A stretch of DNA of 64,000 nucleotides from the NCBI RefSeq assembly GCF_013368755.1, contig NC_049564.1, positions 690,001-754,000 of the forward strand, given 5' to 3'. The translations under genes and the position numbers were made by a program. Position 1 is the stretch's first letter; each line of letters begins with the position of its first letter. This stretch comes from Talaromyces rugulosus. Its lineage: Eukaryota > Ascomycota > Eurotiomycetes > Eurotiales > Trichocomaceae. Below, piece after piece: positions 1-9,917 of the stretch. The notes beneath the pieces are model-generated. The model made no database searches and had not been told where the DNA came from. It was given only the letters and a program-made list of their open reading frames with translations.

Positions 1-1137
1 GACCTCGAACATCGCTGGCATGGCAACACATCCTGGGGTTCAGGTGCGATACCTGCGAGTCCATCACAATACCGGGGCAGTGAGATGTCTGCCAAATGGC
101 AGTCCAAATGCATGAAACTTCCGTTAGAAGCTCCGTCAGGGGGGAGCATTCATGCATTGACAATGTTTCTCAACAATGGCACGTCCAGCTCTCAAGATCA
201 CGTCGGCTTTACGATATCATTTACGCTCTCAGACCAGATTGAGATGCGTCGGCTTTCTAACTGGCCCTTACGTTTGAGTGACGAGTTGGAATGGGAAACG
301 TGGGTATATTCGTATAATGCAGAAGGGGGGTCCGAGTTACAAACCTTTCAACACGATGTCCAGGAGTCGCAACACTTGATGACATTACAAGACGAGAGCC
401 GGAGATCAACATCGCACACAAACTCATATCAACACCAGAAGCGTGAAAACGGAATCCTCGGCGTGGAAATCCCTGCCGACTATCCTACCAGGAAATTCGC
501 CCGCAATTGTGCCATTGCCTTTCTTATAATCCTCACCAGTTGCCTTTTATTTCGCATCATCCGTCGCTCAACCGCTTTCCGTCGACGCCGACGTGACATT
601 GCGTCGAGACACGAAGAACGAAGGGCTCGGCGAGCATACAACAATGCTGCGCGACGTCTCCGTTGGCGTCAGTGGTGGGAAGGGAGCAGTAGGTCAAATT
701 CGGATACGCGAAGCGTCAGGTCCAGCCACTCGCTGGCTGAACTTCAACATCCTACTACAGACCATCTCCAACACAATCCAAGCGACCACCACAGCCACCA
801 CGGCGACCATAGATATAGCGATGTCGACGACGACGGAGACGATTACGACTCTTTTTTGGAAGATGAAGATAATAATAACATGGGAGGAGGAATGATGCGG
901 GACGAGATTCTCGGGTTGCGTCGGGTGCTGGAATACGTTGGTGAACTAGTTGGCAATGAGAGTTCATCTGTTTCTCGTCGCAACAATCGCTCACGTTCGC
1001 GCTCAAGACCACCCCCGCGGTACGATGAATTGCACCAGTCGCCTCGAGCGAGTACAATGTTTAGCCTTGACACCAGGTCGTTGGCTACTTTGGACACGAC
1101 GGATTCGGAAACGGCGCCTCCTTCATATCACGCGTAA
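1..1137 (+). CDS. Single-pass membrane protein with two PPxY motifs (5' partial)
   Basis: The frame is open from base 1 with no start that must be the real one, so the N-terminus lies outside the window; 378 codons are visible, ending at TAA 1135-1137. A polar N-terminal part, probably lumenal, is followed by one hydrophobic helix at about 505-567 (key stretch CAIAFLIILTSCLLF) and at once by a strongly basic stretch (RRRRR), which by the positive-inside rule puts the C-terminal half in the cytosol. That half is rich in Ser, Arg, His and Asp and ends with two WW-binding PPxY motifs: PPRY (1012-1023) and PPSY (1117-1128, two residues before the stop). Membrane proteins with cytosolic PPxY motifs often recruit the Rsp5/Nedd4 ubiquitin ligase; that role is inference here. 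I do not recognise the family by name. Shorter frames inside it on both strands are shadows. Confidence 0.75.
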   Translation, partial: DLEHRWHGNTSWGSGAIPASPSQYRGSEMSAKWQSKCMKLPLEAPSGGSIHALTMFLNNGTSSSQDHVGFTISFTLSDQIEMRRLSNWPLRLSDELEWETWVYSYNAEGGSELQTFQHDVQESQHLMTLQDESRRSTSHTNSYQHQKRENGILGVEIPADYPTRKFARNCAIAFLIILTSCLLFRIIRRSTAFRRRRRDIASRHEERRARRAYNNAARRLRWRQWWEGSSRSNSDTRSVRSSHSLAELQHPTTDHLQHNPSDHHSHHGDHRYSDVDDDGDDYDSFLEDEDNNNMGGGMMRDEILGLRRVLEYVGELVGNESSSVSRRNNRSRSRSRPPPRYDELHQSPRASTMFSLDTRSLATLDTTDSETAPPSYHA

Positions 1138-1580
1138 CGATGTGAAAACTGTACCGTTTTCCCCCTTGTGTCTTTTACTTTTATGTTCAACGATTGTTCC
1201 GTCTTGATTTGCGGCTTTTAATGGATATATATGGGTGGATGTGTATATGATAGGGTAGGGTAGGATAGGATAATGTGGATGAATTGGGTTTGGTACACTA
1301 GTTATTGCATGTTTCTTTTACAATTGGGGTTTAAAGCTGTAATGGTCAAATACAATCGATTAATTGATATCGATTGTTGCGCGTATTCATTCGTACACTA
1401 GTCGACTACCTTGATAGAGAATTCGATGCTGCTTATAACAAGTACTAGCTGACATGTATCACACATGCATACCGAAGGCCGAAAAATTGCTTTATTTTAA
1501 ACTCGATTAATAGTCATCATCAATAGAGCTTCGTAGAACAGTCTCAACTGCGTCCAATTTTACATTCTGACAAACAGATA
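1138..1580. other. Intergenic, convergent 3' ends
   Basis: This 443-nt stretch lies between two convergent genes. It is AT-rich downstream of a short G-rich run (gggtagggtagg, about 1252-1265). I see no gene or RNA in it; it is probably the two 3' UTRs. Confidence 0.6.
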
Positions 1581-3304
1581 TTACACTTTGGGCCGTTTCG
1601 CCGCTTCAGCTATCTGTGGCTGATCATCTTCCTCTTCCTCTTCATCTTCATCGTCTTCTACCGCATATTTTCTCTTGAAACGGAGCGCTGGGACGGATAC
1701 CTCTATCTCGCCCGCTGCGAGAGCCGGGGCTGCTGTTGCTTTACCCTTTTCACGTGCATCGAAGACGGTTAGTAGTGCTTCGTATCCTTCCTCGACGTTT
1801 GTTGCTGTTTCGTCGAGTTTCTGGATGCGTTCTGGCAGGTCGAGCTGGATGAGAATGTCGCGTGAGCGCTTGTAAAGACGCTGTTTGAGGAGCATGCGCC
1901 ACCAGTAGTATCGGCGTTCATTTTCGTCGTCAGCCTTGTGTTTCTTGGTGAGGAGGCGCGCCATGTTTGCTCCGCCGGCGGCGCGTTTGGGGTGTGGAAT
2001 TCGTTTGAGGAGGAACATTTCCAGGATGTGTGCGAATTGAGTAGGGGCAATTTTGTATTGGGAGCGAATTTTGCTGAGTTTCTCTGTCGGAATAAGTGTA
2101 GAGGTTGGCACATTGCGAGGACGACGTTTACCGGCGTCTGCAGGGTATGGGTTGGGGTTGATGTTGATGTCTTGTTTCATCAGTTCGGGGTAAAGTGTGT
2201 GGTAGTCGGCAGAGTCCCTTAGAACGTCAAATGCCTCATTTGGGTCTTCCACGGTGATTTCGGTAACAGTGTCATCCGCAATGGTGGCTTTGTGAATGGT
2301 GTTGTAAAGTAGGGAACCATGGCCGGCGCCCTGGTGGGACGGAAGAATAAGGAATTGAGCGATTCGCAAGCGCGATGGCAGCGTTGAAAACCGAATCTCT
2401 TCAGGATATGGAAAAATATCATCCTTGACTGCGCCCTTCTCGCCTTTTTGTTTGGGATAGAACCACCAGCGATATGTTGTTGAGTAACCGACGAACAGGT
2501 ACTTGGATGCCTTGGGCGTTGGAGGCGTTATTCTTTCGTATCTGGGGATAAGTTAGTACTCGCAGTACTTATACAATAGAGATAATCCATGCCAATGAAA
2601 CATACACAAAATATACGGTCCACCTTTCCAAGGTCCACTCTGGGTCGTCAAGAACGAGAGGAGTTCCGGCCTCGATGAAGAAGGGAACAAAAACCTGTGC
2701 GCGCGCCAACAGGTTGCAAACAGCCGGGTCGGCGAGGGATCCAGCCCAGATCTCATAGTTTCGGTTTTTCGATTCGTATGAATGAACAAGCTTCCCTGGT
2801 GGCACAAAGTCTTTCGCACTTTCATCATTCTGGACAGCCTTTTCGTAATCGGGCAAGCGCGTGAATGCGACTGGAAGGTTTAGTCAATATACAAGGTAAC
2901 AACCCTATGTTTAAATATTATTGGCGCCTACATTCCGGAATCCAATCTCTCAAAGTCTTGTTCAGGTCCGTCGCCGCCGCATCGCCAACAGCCTTGAACT
3001 TTTCGTCGTACGAAATGTGGACTTGGGTGCGCAAATCATGCGCCGCAAAGCGCAGTCTGACAATCAGCCCCTTGTAACCGAAAATCTGCTCCTCGTCGCC
3101 AAAAATCGAATACGTGAATTGCGGATGGAATAAATCAGCGGTCACTAGTTTCTGGTCTCCGGGCTGGACGATGGAAATCTGGACTGCGTCATTGGCGTCG
3201 CAGGACCCTAGATAGCAGCGATAGCGTCAGTAAAGCGTCTTGTTTTGAATCGGGGATGCAACGCATTCGAAAGAGGGTAACTCACAATCGCCTTGATCAG
3301 CCAT
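1581..3304 (-). CDS. hat1: Histone acetyltransferase type B catalytic subunit
   Basis: The enzyme acetylates newly made histone H4 (Lys5/Lys12) before chromatin assembly, with a RbAp46/48-type partner. Four exons join in frame: 3304-3286, 3207-2932, 2870-2606 and 2541-1581, giving 506 aa, a usual length for fungal HAT1. The start ATG is at 3304; intron 1 begins GTGAGT and ends CTAG, and the joined start reads MADQGDWSCDAND. The N-terminal HAT1 domain (GYKGL, HISYDEKF) is followed by the GNAT core: acetyl-CoA motif A, QGAGHGSLLY, at about residues 257-266, and ITVEDPNEAFDVLRD just after it, which carries the conserved acidic Glu-Asp pair expected of the general base. The C-terminus is acidic followed by basic (DDEDEEEEEDD...AAKRPKV), probably a nuclear signal. 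The gene looks intact. It is convergent with the upstream membrane-protein gene and co-oriented with the S10 gene behind it. Confidence 0.95.
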
Positions 3305-3654
3305 GATTGTGTGATGCCAGGCTGATGCTCGAAGACGAGTCTGAATTGGGGCGCAGAAAAGATGCAAACGCGGTGCTGGAGGCAAGAGCGAAGCTCGGCG
3401 CGTGTCGCGAGACAAAAGTGATTAGCTCCGTATTGGGACTAGCGCCTATTCTCTGGATCTGGCCAATGAGATCGTGCGAATCTTCACAGTACTACATACA
3501 TCGCTCTTAGGGATATGGAATGGATTCGGGTACTGAATACAGGGTGAGTTAAAAATAATAGTATATATCGCATCTGAATAAATGATGGAACATCTGAAAA
3601 TATTCAATTCGCAAAGTAACATGAGAAACCAACAGCTCTGTACTATACAAACGA
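3305..3654. promoter_or_regulatory. HAT1 upstream region
   Basis: This 350-nt spacer separates the HAT1 start from the 3' end of the next minus-strand gene. It must hold the HAT1 promoter and the S10 3' UTR. No gene or clear single motif is seen. Confidence 0.4.
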
Positions 3655-5354
3655 TTACAATTCCTCGATCCGTCCCAAAACCCACTCCAAGTGCCTCAAC
3701 GACACACGAGGCTGGTATTGAGGCTGCATGTGGCCTGCCTGGTACGTTTCAGCCCACATCAGCCCACGCTCATAATGTTGAACGCCCATTTCACCCTGGG
3801 GCCCATCCAAGCCCGCATAAGTGCTTTCTTGAAACACCTTTTGATACATGAGATCGGGGGTTTGGATGTTAATCGGCTTGCTTGGTCGCTCACCAAATCC
3901 AAGTTTGCCGTTCCAAGTCATGTTTTGAATAGATAAAAGAGTGCCGTTGGTCTGGACGATCATATCATAGTCACCGTTGGACACCAGCACGCGGTTGGTA
4001 TGCTCGATTACCTGAGGCAGAACATCCTGAATAGGATCAGGTGACATATCTCCTTTTGCTTCAGGTCCGCCAGTGCCATTTCCACCAAGATAGACTTTAG
4101 AAGTTGTGCACTCGAGCCAACTCACGCTGGGTGCATGCAATGCCTTCTGAACATCCGGGCGGTCAAAGTAAATTTCTGCACCATTTGGAACATAGGACAA
4201 TATAGTAGGTGCTCCAAGCACGTCCCACAGTATAGGGCAAGTTGAGCTGATATCGTACATGCTAAAGCATGGGTTATTCGGGAGAGTCCTGTTCAACGTC
4301 CAAGTAACAACATCGCAATCTTCGGCAATACTACTGACAGGCTGAACACTTGAAGCAGGGAAAGTTAGATATTTGTCTATATAAGCTTCAAAGCCGCAAG
4401 ATTTGTGCAATTCTTCCAACTCTGCTAGCTGGCTTTGGTTGAAGGAGAATAGGTTGTTGTTCTCTATTACCGTCGGGTAAGTCGGACCATGAGTTGCGTT
4501 GTGAGGGCTGCACCAATAGTTGGGTCATAAAGAAGGACACCTGTGGAAAAATTAATCAGGATCAAATTTCTGTTTATAGCTGGCTGTAAGGCCATACCTT
4601 GCAAATCAAAATACTCGTTATCTTGTTGTTCAATAAAAGCAGCCGAGATATATGGCACATAACGGCCTGCATAACTCTCACCCGCAAGGTAAATCTTAAA
4701 CTTCTTGATTCCGAACAAGACCTCGAAGTTCTTGAAGAATTTAACAAAGTCCTGCGCAGTTTCTTCCTGGCTAACAGCAGTTGGTGTGCCAATAGAGTAT
4801 CCGGTTCCAATGGGCTGGTCAACCCACAGCATATTGGTCAAGTTTACCCAAGAGTAAGGATTCTCAACTGGCGCAAAGGTTCCTGGCGTCCAGAGGAACC
4901 GCCCATTTTCTTGGAGGAACGCTTGAAGAGAGCTGCAGCCTGGGCCACCGTTGAGGAAGATCGTGATCTCATCAACCGGGGCACCTATTGTAGGTTGAAA
5001 GACAAAAAATAGTTCGCGTGACTCGTTTTTACTCTTGTCGACCGGGATTAAACCAGAGTACATCTCGCCAATATCAAAGTTGACTTCAGGCAGGCTTTCG
5101 ACGCGGTATTCTAACGAAGTGTCAGTCAATTACTATTATCTCCTCTTTACCAATTTGCTGCTTTTTACTGATGGGGTCTACTTACTGCTTGTCTTGTTTG
5201 TGAGGAAACGGAAATCTTTTGTATCAGATGCATGAGGTGCGCGTTTTGCAGCCATCTCTCCGTGAAAGCTTGATGACGAGGGCATGGCCCATATCGTATC
5301 GGCTAGCAATGCGGCTGTGGCGGCCACAATTGAGGTTATTAATGGAATATGCAT
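3655..5354 (-). pseudogene. Secreted serine carboxypeptidase (S10), frameshifted
   Basis: S10 carboxypeptidases remove C-terminal residues in acidic compartments or outside the cell. Exons: 5354-5186, 5110-4598 and 4540-3655; introns begin GTAAGT and GTATGG. The start ATG at 5354 gives a signal peptide (MHIPLITSIVAATAALLA). Conserved parts are all present: GGPGCSSLQ (oxyanion/binding), catalytic Ser in GESYAGR (about residue 202), catalytic Asp in VSNGDYDMIV and catalytic His in AGHMQPQYQPR. Exon 3 opens in frame with [10 protein letters not shown] but then runs into TAA at about 4447, while the rest ([16 protein letters not shown] to the end) is in the next frame. Only 26 nt separate the conserved glycine from the conserved proline, too short for an intron and one short of a codon multiple, so a 1-nt deletion near 4494-4520 fits. 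It could be a real disabling mutation, a recent one since everything else is intact, or a sequencing error. Confidence 0.85.
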
Positions 5355-6000
5355 CTTGTGTTGCTGTTCTCGGAGCTCAATAAAAGGGGATGATCGAACA
5401 CACAGAAGACCTTCAAGGTCGAGGGGAAACTCCCTGTTTATGTTCATCTCAAAGTCCCCTGGAGCTGAAACATCTTTCTGGAACACGCAGTTACTGCATC
5501 AATAAAAGTGCCATCTCCAGCCATGTTTGGATGTCAGATCTGCCCATCTTTCCGAATCTGGTAAGTATGCGCCGCCGCGACTTAGGGCTGACTCGGCTGA
5601 GCGGGACCGTGCTTCCCTCCTATTGCATCATCGCATCTCGGCCAACAACTATATACCAATGTTTTACTTTGGTTTAGGCCGCTTGATTCGCCGACAAGAC
5701 AACAAATTGGACTTCTCGTGCATCGCTAAGACTTCGTCCAACGTCCTTTCAGCCACGTCATCATCGACAGGGGCGATGCCACGAGTCCGCCTGGGGTAGA
5801 ACCGTCTCTAAAAACCAAATCTTTCCATTGTTGGACTGATCTGCAAGTCTGGGATTGTTTTCTTTTTTTAGGCTCATACTTACAGTTCTGCTTCTACGCA
5901 CCGCCTGCCCGCTTAGTGCGTCGGCCTTCAAAATGACTGCTCCAATTGTCGCTAGTTGTTGACTTAGGCCCTTTACAATCTCGAGCAGACTCAAGCCGAG
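5355..6000. promoter_or_regulatory. Divergent upstream region of S10 and kinase-like genes
   Basis: This 646-nt segment lies between two divergent gene starts. Short open frames here on both strands show no family signal and I treat them as chance. No specific promoter element stands out. Confidence 0.35.
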
Positions 6001-7115
6001 ATGACTACCACCGATCCAGAATACTCCGTGGACCAGGAGATCGCGCATTTTTTTGGGGCGACATCGGCAACTCGCTCAGCCTGTGATTCCTATGCGAAAG
6101 AACATCTTGGAGGTGATGTTATCCCCGTCGCCGTGCAAGGCGTGTGCAGTTACACGGTCTATGCTGGGCCAAATGGCCAATCCATAGTCCAGTTCCGCCT
6201 TAAATCCCTTGAACTGAGGATGGATACTGCGGAGCTCGCTCGAACCATATATGGCCAATTTGCTTCCCAGGTCACCTTTAGGGGCCAGATTGGGGAAGAC
6301 GTTGAGGGAAAGGAACCTCTCTATATCTATATAATGAGCCGGATAGAAGGAGTCAGTTACCTAGATTTTCTCCTTGCACATATTAGTCACGTCCCGGAGA
6401 ACTCTCCTCGGTTTTCTTCCTGGCGAAAGAATCTAATCACCGATATCGCGGGGTAGGGCTGGTGCTTGAAGTTACACTTTTAAAATGTAATTGCTGACTT
6501 CGTCTTGTTAGATTTTTTGCTCTGTCGTGAAAGTCACCGTTGGATGTTGATCAAGCGTACCGCGGCAGTCTAAAGTGTCGGTACGAGGAAGAACTGGGCT
6601 TATTGCTTACCAGTCTCCCAGACCGCTTCCACCCATTGATTCAAAAGACTCTCAAGTCACTACCAGCCATTATTTCTCTGCCCATGGTGCTACTTCATAA
6701 AGACTTTGGCGTTTGCAATATCATGGTGGATGAATCGTCTTGCAATTTGGTCGGGGTTATTGATTGGGCCGAGGCTGAGATTGCACCATTTGGTCTGAAC
6801 CTTCACTCTCATCAACGACTGATAAGCAAAATCCATATCAAGAATGGTTGGAGCAGGTACGATGACTACAATGCTTTAGAGGAGGTGTTTTGGAATGCGT
6901 TTAGCAGAGAAACCAGAGGGCTAGACAGTGAAACGGCCAGGACCATCAGATCCGCGAGGATTCTGGGGACGCTGCTGTCATGTGGATTTACTAGTCGCCT
7001 TGCAAACATGCCCAAAACAATACCTATTGGTAATGATGAAAGCGGAACATATAAGATGCGCGACCTGGATGGGCTGTTAATTAACCCGGCCACAAGGTTT
7101 ACAGACCTGGCATGA
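6001..7115 (+). pseudogene. APH/choline-kinase-like phosphotransferase, nonsense-mutated
   Basis: The family is a fungal protein-kinase-like phosphotransferase group (aminoglycoside phosphotransferase fold) whose small-molecule substrates are mostly unknown. Exon 1 is 6001-6452; an intron 6453-6511 (GTAGGG...TTAG) joins it to exon 2 at 6512. Spliced, exon 2 begins FFALS and then hits TGA at 6528-6530 before continuing KSPLDVDQAYRGSL. In relatives I remember FFARSWKSP at this place, so the TGA sits where Trp (TGG) is expected. Downstream everything reads on without another stop for about 195 codons, including the catalytic-loop HKDFGVCNIMVD and the metal-binding GVIDWAEAEIAPFG. Exon 1 carries the small lobe (QFRLKSLELRMD, YIMSRIEGVSYLDFL). 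This is most simply a recently killed gene. Alternatives are use of an unusual acceptor just after the TGA (GAAAG) or stop readthrough. Confidence 0.8.
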
Positions 7116-7229
7116 TTTAAGTCGGATATTTCAATTTCAAAACGTAAAATTCGAGTAATTCTTAGAAAATGATTTGTAAACACAAGACGTCAAAATCATT
7201 ACTTCATTATAAACTCAACAAAAATTTCA

Positions 7230-8230
7230 TCATGAAGCTAAATCCTCACCTATCGCCGCTTCCCATCCAACCGGAGACACGCCATCACTAAGCCCAGCGA
7301 CACCATATTCCCAACCAAAAACACCACCAAAATTGGGATACTTGGCCCTGATAGCCGAGATATCAGTTGCCAAAGTGGAAAGAGGTGTCCAACCACTGCC
7401 TGCTTTCGCTGACACAATCGTGCCCATTACGATCCGGCTCGGGTCCCAGCCATAATTAATGATTGATTCGTAAGAGGACTCGTTAGGAGTGCCCCAGCCT
7501 TCGTAAAACTGAGCATTGTACCAGTTGAACAGTTTCCCGTTTGGTCGTACTGAGCTGGCCGCGGCGGCGTCAAGATCTGGCCAGCTTACGTTGTTGAGGT
7601 TTCCGCCATTGCGCAGGGCCGAGGCAACCGGGGCTGCGGTCAGGATGAAATCAGTGCCTAGGTCAGCATCAAACTGCTGGGCCAGTCTGAGAAGGACGCT
7701 GAGTGCGACGTTCTCTTCGACATCAAAGTCGAACCCGTCAAGGTTATGGTCTTGCAAGATTTGCAGGAGAATCGGGTAATAGGTGTCGAACTAGTTTTTT
7801 ATTATTTTAGCTCGGAATTAAAGCCCTGCGGTGTGTAACTCACATTGTTGGCGAGATTTACATAGCTTCCACGAGCAGCACCACCCATCATGAGCATGAC
7901 CTTGACTCCAGAAGACTGGAGCGTTTGGACCATTGGCCACAAGGGGTCCCAGTATGACGAGCCGATGTCATTGTCGTTGAGATGTATCTCAGTCGGCGAG
8001 TCCAGATGCAACGAGGATAGGATGACATGAGTGACTCCGGTATTTTGGGTCACAAGTTGAGTCAGGTCCAGAAAATTGCCACTGGAGTCTGTAAATGTCT
8101 GAACATATGCGACATTTCTCAAGGGTGTGCTGTTATCGCGAGTGCCTCTAGGTGCTATAAATGGCAAGCCAAATGCTGATTGACACAGGCTTAGTACTGT
8201 GACTATTGGGGCAGCGAAGCGAAACAACAT
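7230..8230 (-). CDS. Secreted GH18 glycosidase (chitinase/ENGase-like)
   Basis: GH18 enzymes cut beta-1,4-GlcNAc bonds in chitin or N-glycan cores by substrate-assisted catalysis. Two exons, 8230-7844 and 7790-7230 (intron GTGAGT...CTAG), give 315 aa. The N-terminus is a signal peptide (MLFRFAAPIVTVLSLCQSAFG). The single TIM-barrel domain has the signature DGFDFDVEE, with the DxxDxDxE catalytic series complete, preceded by KVMLMMGGAARGSY (strand 3) and followed by NAQFYEGWG and FGGVFGWEYG (the late barrel Trp). No binding module or GPI signal is visible, so it is a short secreted enzyme; the barrel pattern is closer to short endo-beta-N-acetylglucosaminidase/class III types than to chitinase A1 types. 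Substrate is not decided by sequence. It looks intact, unlike its two upstream neighbours, and is convergent with the kinase-like pseudogene (114 nt between stops). Confidence 0.88.
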
Positions 8231-9917
8231 GTTTCTATATACAGTAGGTATTCAAGAAGTGTTGTTGTAGGCTGTCTTGCATCGTTAGTAGACAAAACTC
8301 TAGCAGCGGACGATATATGGGTACATACCTGTACTAAAACTTTGATTCGTTCAAAGATACCGATATAGAATTTTTGAAGTCAATGATGATTTACAATCTC
8401 CAAACATGGGCAGCGAACTAGCTATTTATGCTTTATTTGTTATCACACCCTCATTCATCATCCAAAACCAGAAATTGCTTTTTGAAATGTGGCTTGATTT
8501 TTGCAGGCTACGCTTGAGGCTTTCCGGCGGTCCAGACATTGAAAGCACGCTAATTCTATACGGACCTCAGCAATCTAATTCCATCTTTCCTCCGACATCA
8601 GCCAGATTGATCATCAGACCTTCTTCTTAGCGTGTAAATTTACGCCTTGGCGCTCGCTAAAACACCAAGCAGGTGCCTAATCATTGGGTAATAGGCGGAA
8701 AGACGGAGGAATGAGAATTAATGATACCAAATGACTAGCATGGTAGCATAATATAGCTGGTGGGCTTAAACGCCAAGCGGTATCACTGATTGATGTTGGG
8801 CGAATCACACTAGGTGGCTGGAACAAGAAGCTACCACTTTAAGGCAAGCCAGTGCCGTTTTCTTCTTGGCAACTTATGGTATGCTGGGCGATTGCAGTTG
8901 CAAGTACAAATAAACTAAATTAAACTACAGCGATACGACTCGAAGCTTATGTGATAATTGACAAAGACGGAGGACCCAGCAATCCCCGCGTTCCTTTTGA
9001 CGACTGCTTTCGGAACGAATATTTCCGCATTAGGCAACCGAAACACTAGGGCAAAGGTACTCTGTTCAAGAGAACAACCTTATCCCGCTTTTGGATTTTT
9101 CAGAGATATTATTATTAGAAGTGGAAGATCCTGAATAGTGAAATTTAAAAAGGAAATGGCACAAGCTTAAAAATGACCAGCCAGGTGTCATCTTCAACTA
9201 CGCCACGGCGGCCTGGCGTTAAGACCATTTGTCAGAACATCGGTTCTTCTGATAAAACCAACATATCTCTAATTTACGACCCACAACTCGTTTTTGCACT
9301 CGACACACGGTTGCTAGCTGCATAATTTGACGATTCCGCGCGAAACGCAAGGGCTACTACCTAAAATAACATAATCACAAGACAAGATGTTGTTAGCAAA
9401 GCTTTCATCATCGCACCAGCGCTAACGGCTCTGCATGCATAATGACCATGGCCTATTCGGCTATTCCTTATACCTGGTGATAAATTCCTATCTCTACTTA
9501 TTTACTTTCGGTATATCTTTACGTTTAAAGAGTTTGAATTTAGGCCTCCCAGCATCCGACAAAAATTTGTAGCCCTTTCGGTATCCTCCCATGCTCTTTT
9601 AGACCCTAACATATTGGTTTGTATAGTCATCTATGAAGTTGTCGTGCAATCTAGGCTCATCAGGTGACATGTACACGACCCACAGAAAGATATTCAGCCA
9701 TCCCGTACCAATGGAACACCACAATCAATCGCTAATAGGTGACGTAATGTAAGAGAACTATATTCTTTCATTTCCATGGTATGTGCAGTGTCCGTCATAC
9801 GTCTCGGAACAACAATTAGACGGAGGGCTATAATAACAGCCAAATACTTCCCTACTTTCACTGCTCACAGCAAATTATGTCTAAAATCGCTGCCAATCAC
9901 CTTGGCCGTCCCCTAAC
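8231..9917. other. Long intergenic region, no gene recognised
   Basis: About 1.7 kb without a convincing coding frame; the longest open frame (74 codons near 8406) has no family signal. The DNA is AT-rich with many stops in all frames. It contains one copy of a short repeat shared with the 16.3 kb region. The first few hundred bases should hold the GH18 promoter and the last few hundred the oxidase promoter. Confidence 0.5.
9246..9301 (+). repeat. Diverged dispersed repeat, copy A
   Basis: The stretch starting CTTCTGATAAAA and running through AATTTACGACCCACA is clearly similar to 16259-16312 (CTTCTGATAAAA...AATTTGCGACCCACA). Several differences are T here for C there, or A here for G there. 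The pair probably descends from one mobile or duplicated sequence; boundaries are approximate. Confidence 0.55.

Noticed and set aside
755..1097. Minus-strand open frames opposite the membrane-protein gene
   Set aside because: Arg/Ser-rich reverse reads of the low-complexity tail; no start context or family.
5761..6048. Minus-strand 95-codon frame overlapping the kinase-like gene start
   Set aside because: Overlaps a well-supported exon and shows no family signal.
8406..8630. 74-codon plus-strand frame in the long intergenic region
   Set aside because: No family signal or start context, AT-driven composition.
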